Source: Chitinophaga tropicalis
GTDB lineage: Bacteria > Bacteroidota > Bacteroidia > Chitinophagales > Chitinophagaceae
NCBI RefSeq assembly: GCF_009758205.1
Contig: NZ_WRXN01000001.1
Coordinates: 930,001-994,000, forward strand
Direction: 5' to 3'
DNA length: 64,000 nucleotides
Position 1 is the stretch's first letter; each line of letters begins with the position of its first letter. The translations under genes were made by a program, and so were the position numbers. Below, piece by piece: positions 9,369 to 16,625 of the stretch. The notes under the pieces are model-generated. The model was not told the origin of the DNA, did no database searches, and saw only the letters and a list, made by a program, of their open reading frames with translations.

Positions 9369-9411
9369 CCGCAAAAATCACTTTTACCGAAGGCGAAAGC
9401 GATTTTTGCGG
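9369..9411 (+). other. Hairpin between rnpA and yidD
   Basis: CCGCAAAAATC (9369-9379) pairs perfectly with GATTTTTGCGG (9401-9411), and part of the intervening sequence can extend the stem after one mismatch. No T tract follows, so it is not a normal terminator. It ends 12 bases before the yidD ATG and could limit ribosome access there. Confidence 0.4.
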
Positions 9412-9423
9412 CAAACAGCAATC

Positions 9424-9642
9424 ATGAAAATACTCAGTTATCCGTTCATATGGCTCATCAGGATATACCAATGGGGCATATCCCCCCTGTTAGGCAGTAA
9501 ATGCAGGTATACACCCACCTGTTCCCAATACGGCGTGGAAGCCCTGCAGAAATACGGGCTGCTGAAAGGTGGTTACCTGACTATCAGGAGAATACTTTCC
9601 TGTCATCCCTGGGGCGGTCATGGACATGACCCGGTACCCTGA
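9424..9642 (+). CDS. yidD: Membrane protein insertion efficiency factor YidD
   Basis: YidD is a small membrane-associated protein that helps YidC-dependent insertion of inner-membrane proteins. The 72-residue product starts '[20 protein letters not shown]' (amphipathic helix) and carries the signature '[15 protein letters not shown]' and the ending '[16 protein letters not shown]'. An in-frame GTG at 9307 would add 39 very basic residues and overlap rnpA; these are not part of the family, so the ATG at 9424 is chosen. rpmH-rnpA-yidD is a classic order. Confidence 0.95.
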   Translation: MKILSYPFIWLIRIYQWGISPLLGSKCRYTPTCSQYGVEALQKYGLLKGGYLTIRRILSCHPWGGHGHDPVP

Positions 9643-9713
9643 TCTCAGACTGGGTTTTAACAATTTATATGTAATAGATTATGTAAATTTCACACCTCAA
9701 CTAACACTCACCT

Positions 9714-11381
9714 ATGCGTGCATTTTTTCAAAGAAAGAGAAGGATGGTGATTGTCCTGGTACTGCTGCTGGCAGGAGGCATGAGCATCATGGCCTATACC
9801 GAAAAGGACAAATACTTTGAGATAGCCAAGAACCTTGACATTTTTGCCGCTTTTTACCGGGAACTGAATACCTATTATGTAGATGATCTTCCCCCCGAAA
9901 AACTCATGCATAAAGGCATAGATGCCATGCTGGAGGAAACAGATCCCTACACAGACTTTATACCCGAAGAGAACCTTGACGAACTGAAATTCATGGCTAC
10001 CGGCAAATATGGCGGCGTTGGCGTATCTGTTAACACAGACAGCGAGCGTACTGTAATTGCAGACGTTTATGAAGGCAGTCCCATAGATAAAGCAGGCATA
10101 AAGCCAGGAGATATCATCGTATCACTGGACGGGAAAAATGCCAAAGGCATGGACCAGGATGATATCAGCCGGTTGCTGAAAGGCGCCCCGGGATCATCGC
10201 TTGACCTGGTAGTGAAAAATCCTGTATCAGGGGTGGAGACCGCCAAAAAGATCATCAGGGAAGAAATAAACGTGCGTTCCGTAAGCTTCTCCGGTATTGC
10301 CGGTAATGATATCGGTTATATCCGGATGACACAGTTCACCGAAAACAGCGGGGAACTGGTACAGAGCGCTTATGAAGAACTGAAAAAGAAATACCCGGCC
10401 ATGAAAGGGGTGATCCTTGATCTGAGAGGAAATCCCGGCGGACTGCTGGACGAAGCCGTTGTTGTGGCCAATATCTTTGTTGATAAGAACAAAGTGATTG
10501 TCAGCACCAAAGGCAAGGTAAAAAGCTGGGACCGTGAATACAAGACCGAAGAACCGGCAGTAGACGCACATGTACCACTGGTGGTGCTAACCAACAGGTC
10601 TTCCGCATCTGCAGCCGAAATAGTGGCAGGAGCCATCCAGGACCTTGACAGGGGAGTAATTATCGGACAGCGCTCATTCGGTAAAGGATTGGTGCAGACT
10701 ACCCGTCCGTTGCCCTATAATGCAAAACTGAAAGTAACTACCGCCAAATATTATACACCCAGCGGCCGCTGTATCCAGGCAATAGATTATTCCCACAGGA
10801 ATGACGACGGAGAAGTGGAATCCGTACCTGATTCATTACGCCGCTCATTCACTACTGCCGCAGGCCGTAAAGTAAGAGACGGTGGCGGAATAGAGCCTGA
10901 TGATAATATAGACCCTACTATACTTAGCCAGGTAGCCGTTACCTTGCTGCGGAAACAGTATATCTTCGATTATGCCACACAGTACTATTATGCACATAAG
11001 AACATAGCTCCCGCAGGTACTTTCTCTTTAAGTGAAGATGATTTCTCTGATTTCCTGCGCTATCTCGATGGCAGGAATTATAATTATAAAACCCGCACGG
11101 AAGAAGCGTTGGAAGGCTTCCAATCTACCGCCCGCCGGGAGAAATATTATGACGCAGTAGCAAAGGAATTTGAGGCGCTGCAGCAGAAACTGAAACATGA
11201 TAAGAAACAGGACCTGCTGAAGAATAAGGCAGAGATCAAAAGACTGCTGGAAGAAGAGATAGTGAACCGCTACTATATGCAGAAAGGAAGGATAGCACAA
11301 TCACTTATTAATGATAATGAGGTGAACGAGGCCATTGCTGTATTACACAAGCCGGAACGCTATCAGGAATTCTTGCGATAG
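9714..11381 (+). CDS. C-terminal processing peptidase, S41 family (CtpA type)
   Basis: This 555-residue periplasmic protease has an N-terminal membrane anchor or signal (about residues 10-27) and a helical region. A PDZ domain follows at about 95-170, with 'GVGVSV' and 'SPIDKAGIKPGDIIVSLDG'. The S41 catalytic domain holds the dyad Ser299 in 'NRSSASAAEI' and Lys324 in 'SFGKGLVQ'. A helical C-terminal region (about 450-555) is common in this family. Such enzymes cut envelope proteins near their C-termini; the substrate here is unknown. The gene begins 71 bp after yidD and ends at a perfect inverted-repeat terminator. Confidence 0.92.
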   Translation: MRAFFQRKRRMVIVLVLLLAGGMSIMAYTEKDKYFEIAKNLDIFAAFYRELNTYYVDDLPPEKLMHKGIDAMLEETDPYTDFIPEENLDELKFMATGKYGGVGVSVNTDSERTVIADVYEGSPIDKAGIKPGDIIVSLDGKNAKGMDQDDISRLLKGAPGSSLDLVVKNPVSGVETAKKIIREEINVRSVSFSGIAGNDIGYIRMTQFTENSGELVQSAYEELKKKYPAMKGVILDLRGNPGGLLDEAVVVANIFVDKNKVIVSTKGKVKSWDREYKTEEPAVDAHVPLVVLTNRSSASAAEIVAGAIQDLDRGVIIGQRSFGKGLVQTTRPLPYNAKLKVTTAKYYTPSGRCIQAIDYSHRNDDGEVESVPDSLRRSFTTAAGRKVRDGGGIEPDDNIDPTILSQVAVTLLRKQYIFDYATQYYYAHKNIAPAGTFSLSEDDFSDFLRYLDGRNYNYKTRTEEALEGFQSTARREKYYDAVAKEFEALQQKLKHDKKQDLLKNKAEIKRLLEEEIVNRYYMQKGRIAQSLINDNEVNEAIAVLHKPERYQEFLR

Positions 11382-11410
11382 TATTCTGCCGGTGCAGGCC
11401 GGATCTGTTT

Positions 11411-11461
11411 ATACTCAAAAAAAACGCTTTTGCCTCAGGCAAAAGCGTTTTTTTTGAGTAT
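11411..11461. terminator. Perfect 25-bp inverted repeat, bidirectional terminator
   Basis: Bases 11411-11435 and 11437-11461 are exact reverse complements around a single C. A-rich and T-rich flanks on both sides make it work in either direction. It ends the ctpA-like gene. Confidence 0.88.
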
Positions 11462-11544
11462 GGCATTATGATTTCCCGCATTTTAATTATAAATTAAAGT
11501 CCTTCACAGAACTCACGTTATTGTAAACATAAATAAAGACAAGT

Positions 11545-12936
11545 ATGCCGGAAAATTCTAATAACAATTCACGCCGGGGGTTTATCTCCAAAGTGGCTAA
11601 AGGAGTAGTGGGCGCTTCACTGTTCCCAACTATTATTACCGCAGCTGACAGGCAGAGAAACCTTCGTTCACTATCGCGTACAAACGAAAAGTACAGCGCT
11701 AATGATCAGATACAGATTGCACTGATAGGTGCAGGTGGTATGGGTACTGCAGATGCCAACACCGCTATTACCGTACCTGGCGCAAAGCTGGTAGCAGCCT
11801 GTGATCTGTATGACGGGCGGCTGGCAGATGCAAGGAAGAAATGGGGCAATGATATCTTCACTACACGGGATTACCGGCAGATACTTGACAGGAAAGATAT
11901 TGATGCAGTGATCATCGCTACGCCTGATTTCTGGCATAAAGAGATCTCTGTGGAGGCTATGAACAAAGGCAAATCCGTTTACTGTGAAAAGCCGATGGTT
12001 CATGACATCACAGAAGGGCCTGCAGTAGTGGAAGCCCAGCAGAAGAACAGCGGTAAAGTAGTATACCAGGTAGGCAGCCAGGGAATGAGCTCTCTTGGCA
12101 ATGAAAAAGCTAAGCAGTTGCTTAAGGAAGGCGCTATCGGTAAACTCAATTATGCAGAAGGTTTCTGGGCGCGTATGTCGCCTTTCGGTGCATGGCAGTA
12201 TCCTATTCCTGCCGATGCTTCTGTAAAAACAGTGGATTGGGATGCTTACCTGGCGCATGCCCCCAAAAGGGATTTTGATCCGTTAAGGTTCTTCCGCTGG
12301 CGTAATTACAGGGACTATGGCACCGGCGTGTCAGGCGATCTGTTCGTTCACCTCTTCTCCAGCCTGCACTTTGTAACAGGATCTATAGGGCCTGAAAAAG
12401 TGATGGCTACAGGTGGTCTGCGTTACTGGAAAGACGGAAGGGAAGTGCCTGATATAATGCTGGGCATGTTCGATTACCCGGAAACAGAGATACATCCTGC
12501 ATTTAACCTCTCATTGCGTGTCAACTTTGTAGATGGTACAGGTGGTACCAACTACCTGCGCATGGTAGGAAGTGAGGGCTCTATGACGGTGGAGTGGGAT
12601 AAAGTAACGCTCTTCCGTAACAAGACCTATGCTGCCACAGACGATCCTTTGCTGCAGGGCAAGAAAGATGTGGACAACGGAAAACAATATGTGTATGACC
12701 GTAAAGAAATGCTGCCTCCCGATAAGCTGGAATATGTAGCAGAAGAGGGATATAAAGGCGCGCATTTCGACCATTTCTACAACCTGTTCAAGGCAATGCG
12801 TACAGGCGGAAAGGTAAGTGAAGATGCCCTGTTCGGCTATCGTGCAGCTGCACCGGCACTCCTTTGTAACGACAGCTATTTTAGCAACAAGATCGTTCAG
12901 TGGGACCCAAAGAACCTGAAAGTGATCAACAAATAA
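11545..12936 (+). CDS. Tat-exported Gfo/Idh/MocA family oxidoreductase
   Basis: The 463-residue product begins with a twin-arginine signal (SRRGFIS at 9-15, then a hydrophobic stretch), so it should be exported folded with its cofactor. The Rossmann fold follows, with 'IALIGAGGMG' (GAGGMG at 62-67) and the EKP motif at 148-150 in 'SVYCEKPMV'. The C-terminal half is the alpha/beta substrate domain. Members oxidise or rearrange sugars using bound NAD(P); some exported ones act as glycosidases. The substrate cannot be told from sequence. It stands alone between two terminators. Confidence 0.88.
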   Translation: MPENSNNNSRRGFISKVAKGVVGASLFPTIITAADRQRNLRSLSRTNEKYSANDQIQIALIGAGGMGTADANTAITVPGAKLVAACDLYDGRLADARKKWGNDIFTTRDYRQILDRKDIDAVIIATPDFWHKEISVEAMNKGKSVYCEKPMVHDITEGPAVVEAQQKNSGKVVYQVGSQGMSSLGNEKAKQLLKEGAIGKLNYAEGFWARMSPFGAWQYPIPADASVKTVDWDAYLAHAPKRDFDPLRFFRWRNYRDYGTGVSGDLFVHLFSSLHFVTGSIGPEKVMATGGLRYWKDGREVPDIMLGMFDYPETEIHPAFNLSLRVNFVDGTGGTNYLRMVGSEGSMTVEWDKVTLFRNKTYAATDDPLLQGKKDVDNGKQYVYDRKEMLPPDKLEYVAEEGYKGAHFDHFYNLFKAMRTGGKVSEDALFGYRAAAPALLCNDSYFSNKIVQWDPKNLKVINK

Positions 12937-12945
12937 TAGTATTCT

Positions 12946-12988
12946 TATAAAGAAAAAGCCCGGTCACTGACCGGGCTTTTTCTTTATA
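12946..12988. terminator. Perfect 21-bp inverted repeat between convergent genes
   Basis: 12946-12966 and 12968-12988 are exact reverse complements around one C, with GC core GCCCGGTCA and A/T flanks. It serves both the Gfo/Idh gene (+) and sodA (-). Confidence 0.92.
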
Positions 12989-13005
12989 CAATATGATCTG
13001 TTACA

Positions 13006-13611
13006 TTACAGGGCAGCTTCATAATGTTTGCTAACTGCAGGCCAGTTAACAACATTCCAGAAAGCCTTCAGGTATTCCGGACGGCGGTTCTGGTATTTCA
13101 GGTAGTAAGCATGTTCCCATACGTCAACGCCCAGTACAGGAGTACCTTTTACTTCTGCCACGTCCATCAGGGGATTATCCTGGTTAGGGGTAGAAGTGAT
13201 CTCCAGTTTACCGTCTTTTACTATCAGCCATGCCCAACCGGAGCCGAAGCGGGTTGCGCCTGCAGCAGCAAATTTCTCTTTAAATTCTTCAAAAGAACCG
13301 AAAGTGCTTTTAATAGCATCAGCCAGTTTGCCGGTAGGCTCGCCTCCTGCGTTAGGAGCAAGGATCTGCCAGAAGAAGCTGTGGTTCCAGTGACCGCCAC
13401 CATTATTTCTCACTGCCGGGCTGATCTTGCCGGCAGAAGCTACTAATTCCTCCAGGGATTTATTTTCATTCTCAGTACCTGCGATAGCTTTGTTCAGGTT
13501 GTCAACATAAGCCTGGTGGTGCTTACCGTGGTGAATCTCCATTGTCAGTTTATCAAAGTGCGGCTCTAATGCATCATGTGGGTACGGTAAACTCGGAAGT
13601 GTGAATGCCAT
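13006..13611 (-). CDS. sodA: Superoxide dismutase, Mn or Mn/Fe type
   Basis: The enzyme dismutates superoxide in the cytoplasm; no signal peptide is present. The 201-residue protein has the four metal ligands His27, His77 (in '[11 protein letters not shown]'), Asp163 and His167 (in 'DVWEHAYY'). Gln144 in 'TPNQDNPL' is the residue position typical of manganese enzymes rather than strict iron enzymes, so a Mn or cambialistic enzyme is likely. A good Bacteroidota promoter lies upstream on the minus strand, and the gene is monocistronic. Confidence 0.95.
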   Translation of the reverse strand: MAFTLPSLPYPHDALEPHFDKLTMEIHHGKHHQAYVDNLNKAIAGTENENKSLEELVASAGKISPAVRNNGGGHWNHSFFWQILAPNAGGEPTGKLADAIKSTFGSFEEFKEKFAAAGATRFGSGWAWLIVKDGKLEITSTPNQDNPLMDVAEVKGTPVLGVDVWEHAYYLKYQNRRPEYLKAFWNVVNWPAVSKHYEAAL

Positions 13612-13657
13612 AACTATATGTTTTTGTGTTAATGAATATGAGTTTGAAAAGAGTTTT

Positions 13658-13689
13658 CAAATTTACTGCCTAATAGTTTAAATATCAAA
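13658..13689 (-). promoter_or_regulatory. sodA promoter (TTTG-N20-TAAATTTG)
   Basis: On the minus strand TTTG (13689-13686) and TAAATTTG (13665-13658) are spaced by exactly 20 bases, which fits the Bacteroidota -33/-7 consensus. The boxes end 46 bp before the sodA start. The rest of the 312-bp gap to 13923 shows no clear element. Confidence 0.75.
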
Positions 13690-13923
13690 ACAGCTCTAAC
13701 GGGTAGTTACTCTACTCCGGTATAGGTACTTCCGCCCAATTCGCATACCAAAACTGTTGGATATATGCTTTTTTATTTTAAATTTACATTAAGTGTTGTA
13801 ACAACATTTCTTATTGTGCCGGGCTACCGGGTCGTATAAACGTTGGAGTTACAATTACTGTTATCATTACCGCTGTTCTTTTATTTATAGGTTTTCAGCT
13901 ATTGTTTGTATAAAACTTAAAGT

Positions 13924-14628
13924 ATGTTGACAGACTCGGACATGGGCCGGAATGATTCCCTCAATGCCTTACAGAAGGACAATGAACGTTTGAAGACACA
14001 AATCCACCGGTTGGAAAATATCCTGAATCATGTGCCAGCAATGCTTTACACACATGAGAACAGTATTAAAACAGTGAACTGGTGTAACCGCTACATGGAA
14101 GATGTGACAGGTTACACAATGGCAGAAATGACTAACCTGGGATTGGAGTTCTTCCGGCAGGTGATGCACCCTGAAGATTTTGACCTCGCTGTAATTGCGC
14201 AGCAATCGTTCAGGGAGAACAGGAATGCATTTGGAGGGCTGTTAAGGTTTCGTAAACGGGGCGCCGAAGACTGGTGCTGGCTGGCCGGGATTGCTATTCC
14301 CTTTACAAGGGATGATCAGGGCGATGTAAAAGAAGTGATCTGCGCTTTTGTAGACCTCACCCTGGCAATGGACACAAATGATCAGCTGGCAGAAGCTATC
14401 AGGGATGTAATACGCCGGCAGAATAATGATCTGCTGGACAAGCTCACCAACAGGGAGAAGGATATTCTCAAACTGGCAGTGAAAGGATTAAATAACAAAG
14501 AGATAGCAGAGATATTGAGCCTGAGCCGGCATACCATAGAAACACACAGAAAGAATATACGGCTTAAACTGAAGGTCCGTAATACCACAGAGCTCGTTGC
14601 AATAGCCAGGAAGGCTGGTTATCAATAA
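13924..14628 (+). CDS. PAS domain LuxR-type transcription regulator
   Basis: The 234-residue protein has an N-terminal helix (about 10-32). A PAS domain follows at about 33-135 ('NWCNRYMEDVTGYTMAEM', 'VMHPEDFD', 'CWLAGIAIPF'). A LuxR/FixJ-type helix-turn-helix at about 172-234 has the expected 'LTNREKDILKLAVKGLNNKE' and 'SRHTIETHRKNIR' segments. It lacks a receiver domain, so a small ligand or redox signal sensed by the PAS domain is more likely than phosphorylation. No neighbour points to a target; a 20-bp palindrome follows the gene. Confidence 0.88.
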   Translation: MLTDSDMGRNDSLNALQKDNERLKTQIHRLENILNHVPAMLYTHENSIKTVNWCNRYMEDVTGYTMAEMTNLGLEFFRQVMHPEDFDLAVIAQQSFRENRNAFGGLLRFRKRGAEDWCWLAGIAIPFTRDDQGDVKEVICAFVDLTLAMDTNDQLAEAIRDVIRRQNNDLLDKLTNREKDILKLAVKGLNNKEIAEILSLSRHTIETHRKNIRLKLKVRNTTELVAIARKAGYQ

Positions 14629-14672
14629 TATATATACAGTCTGCTGTCAACTGCCGGCAGTGAAGTACCAAA

Positions 14673-14692
14673 AATACCCAAGCTTGGGTATT
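14673..14692. promoter_or_regulatory. 20-bp perfect palindrome, possible operator
   Basis: AATACCCAAGCTTGGGTATT is a perfect palindrome lying 45 bp after the LuxR-type gene and 89 bp before the small ORF at 14781. No T tract follows, so it is more like a dimer binding site than a terminator. Its link to the adjacent regulator is inference. Confidence 0.4.
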
Positions 14693-14780
14693 GGCACGGC
14701 AAACAAAGCAGACTAATTTAGTGACCCGATAATCGTGATGATTTTTTTTAAACGTTAGAAAGACTTTACCCCTATTTGCC

Positions 14781-14990
14781 ATGATAACTGAGGAAAACGC
14801 ACTTAGTATTTTGCAACTGGATGGTTCAGCTACAGCAGAAGAAATAGTTGCCCGGTATGAAATGCTGAAGATTCAATACAAGAAAATAAAGGATGAAACA
14901 GGAGATCTGAAGACGCGGTTGGCTTATCAGTTGAAGCAGATTGAACTCGACGACGTATACATCTATTTCAGAAAACAACAGAGAATATAA
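14781..14990 (+). CDS. Small hypothetical helical protein, weakly J-domain-like
   Basis: The 69-residue product has the pattern 'ILQLDGSATAEEIVARYEML' followed by 'LAYQLKQIELDDVYIYF', reminiscent of helices I-II and III of a J domain. The HPD tripeptide that contacts DnaK is absent, so it would not be a working DnaJ. It might be a helical fold of other use, or a chance frame. The ATG is the first in frame and no longer frame competes on either strand. No promoter was seen. The 220 bp after it, to the SPFH gene, shows no other feature. Confidence 0.5.
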   Translation: MITEENALSILQLDGSATAEEIVARYEMLKIQYKKIKDETGDLKTRLAYQLKQIELDDVYIYFRKQQRI

Positions 14991-15210
14991 AGCTTTTGAT
15001 AGTGTCTCAGTTAACCCGCCTGTGGCGGATAAGCTGTTTCCGGTAGAAAAGTTCAAGCCGATACACTACCCGATTTTTGATTTTCATTCGTTGTGTTTAG
15101 CCCCGGCTTTCATCCGTTGTTTGTACTATTTTGATCTGCAACTTTCTCTCCTGAAGTAATTTCTGTATTAGCGCCGTTTATTATATATTTATACCCATAA
15201 AATCCTATCT

Positions 15211-16143
15211 ATGGGTACTATATACATTGTTTTAGCTGTACTGGCGTTCCTCATTATTTTCACGAGCTTCGTGACCGTACAGCAGGGCACCATTGGTGTA
15301 ACCACCATTTTCGGAAAATATAACCGCGTGTTATTCCCCGGACTGAACTTTAAGATTCCCCTGATCGAGAAAGTATTCAAACGTATTTCCATCCAGAACC
15401 GCTCTGTGGAACTGGAATTCCAGGCTATTACAGTAGATCAGGCCAATGTTTATTTCAAGGCCATGCTGCTGTATTCTGTATGGAACCAGGAAGAAGAGAC
15501 TATTAAGAACGTAGCCTTCAAGTTTATGGATGAACGTAGCTTCATGCAGGCGCTGGTACGTACCATTGAAGGCTCTATCAGGGGGTTCGTGGCTATCAAA
15601 AAGCAATCTGAAGTGCTGGGGCTGCGCCGTGATATTACCGAGCACGTAAAAGAGCAGATAGACAAGACCCTGGAAGACTGGGGCTATCATTTGCAGGACC
15701 TGCAGATGAACGACATCACTTTTGATGACGCCATCATGAAGTCCATGGCCCAGGTGGTGGCTTCCAATAACCTGAAGGCAGCTGCAGAGAATGAAGGTCA
15801 GGCATTGCTGATCACCAAGACCAAAGCGGCGGAAGCTGATGGTAACGCTATCAAGATAGCCGCGGAAGCAGAGCGTCAGGCAGCCCAGCTGCGGGGTATG
15901 GGCGTGGCGCTGTTCCGTGAGGAAGTGGCCAAAGGTATGACCATGGCGGCTAAAGAAATGCAGCAGGCCAACCTGGACACTTCGGTGATCCTCTTCTCCA
16001 TGTGGACGGAAGCCATCAAGCATTTTGCAGAGAATTCAAAAGGGAATGTGATCTTCCTGGATGGTTCTTCAGAAGGAATGGAACATACCATGACACAGAT
16101 GATGGGTATGAACAAACTGATGGAACAGAAAAATACCAAATAG
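15211..16143 (+). CDS. SPFH/Band 7 domain membrane protein
   Basis: The 310-residue protein has one N-terminal membrane segment (about 3-20) followed by the SPFH/prohibitin-homology domain (about 20-195; 'GTIGVTTIFGKYNRVLFPGL' at its start). A charged, alanine- and glutamate-rich helical region (about 195-250; 'AAAENEGQALLITKTKAAEA') probably drives ring or cage assembly. Such proteins organise membrane microdomains. No NfeD or FtsH-type partner is adjacent. It is a single gene ending at a convergent terminator. Confidence 0.88.
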   Translation: MGTIYIVLAVLAFLIIFTSFVTVQQGTIGVTTIFGKYNRVLFPGLNFKIPLIEKVFKRISIQNRSVELEFQAITVDQANVYFKAMLLYSVWNQEEETIKNVAFKFMDERSFMQALVRTIEGSIRGFVAIKKQSEVLGLRRDITEHVKEQIDKTLEDWGYHLQDLQMNDITFDDAIMKSMAQVVASNNLKAAAENEGQALLITKTKAAEADGNAIKIAAEAERQAAQLRGMGVALFREEVAKGMTMAAKEMQQANLDTSVILFSMWTEAIKHFAENSKGNVIFLDGSSEGMEHTMTQMMGMNKLMEQKNTK

Positions 16144-16170
16144 AAAAAGGGGGCGTTCAGCCCCCTTTTT
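16144..16170. terminator. Bidirectional terminator between the SPFH gene and tadA
   Basis: An 11-bp perfect stem (16144-16154 with 16160-16170, loop GTTCA) has A's on its left and T's on its right and can end both convergent transcripts. Confidence 0.9.
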
Positions 16171-16176
16171 GTTATA

Positions 16177-16614
16177 TCACCTTCTTTGTGCAAAGAACGT
16201 CTTCACCAGCTGCAGGCTCTCTTCTTCATAAGGGCCCTGTTCCAGTTTGGTTTTGGGATGAAAGGGCGATGTATTGCCGGTTGTTTTCCGGTAGCTGTTC
16301 TTTTCATCACGGGCTGCATATACGATACGCCCTATCTTACTCCAGTAAAGCGCTCCTGCGCACATCAGGCAGGGTTCCAGCGTTACATAAAGTGTTGCCT
16401 CCATCAGGTATTTGCTGCCAAGGTAGTTGAAGGCGGCTGTAAGGGCCAGCATTTCAGCATGGGCGGTACAATCATTCAGCTTTTCTACCTGGTTGCTCCC
16501 TTTGCCTATTATTTTGCCATTCAATACCACTACAGCGCCAACAGGCACCTCGCCTTCATCGAAAGCATTGCGCGCCTCACGGAGGGCCTGTTGCATGTAG
16601 TATTTATCGTCCAT
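16177..16614 (-). CDS. tadA: tRNA-specific adenosine deaminase
   Basis: TadA converts adenosine 34 to inosine in tRNA. The 145-residue protein has the zinc site 'AHAEM' (His52, with Glu54 as proton shuttle) and 'EPCLMCAGA' (Cys82, Cys85). Length and N-terminus ('MQQALREARNAFDEGEVPVG') are typical of this family; guanine deaminases look similar but usually lack this ending. It lies 11 bp after ligA on the same strand and is probably co-transcribed with it. Confidence 0.92.
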   Translation of the reverse strand: MDDKYYMQQALREARNAFDEGEVPVGAVVVLNGKIIGKGSNQVEKLNDCTAHAEMLALTAAFNYLGSKYLMEATLYVTLEPCLMCAGALYWSKIGRIVYAARDEKNSYRKTTGNTSPFHPKTKLEQGPYEEESLQLVKTFFAQRR

Positions 16615-16625
16615 TATACTCTTTG

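Noticed and set aside
9307..9423. 39-residue basic extension of YidD from a GTG
   Set aside because: Not part of the YidD family; spans a hairpin and overlaps rnpA. The ATG at 9424 gives the normal protein.
14941..15159. 72-codon frame overlapping the small ORF at 14781
   Set aside because: Overlaps the more plausible ORF, low-complexity product, no motif.
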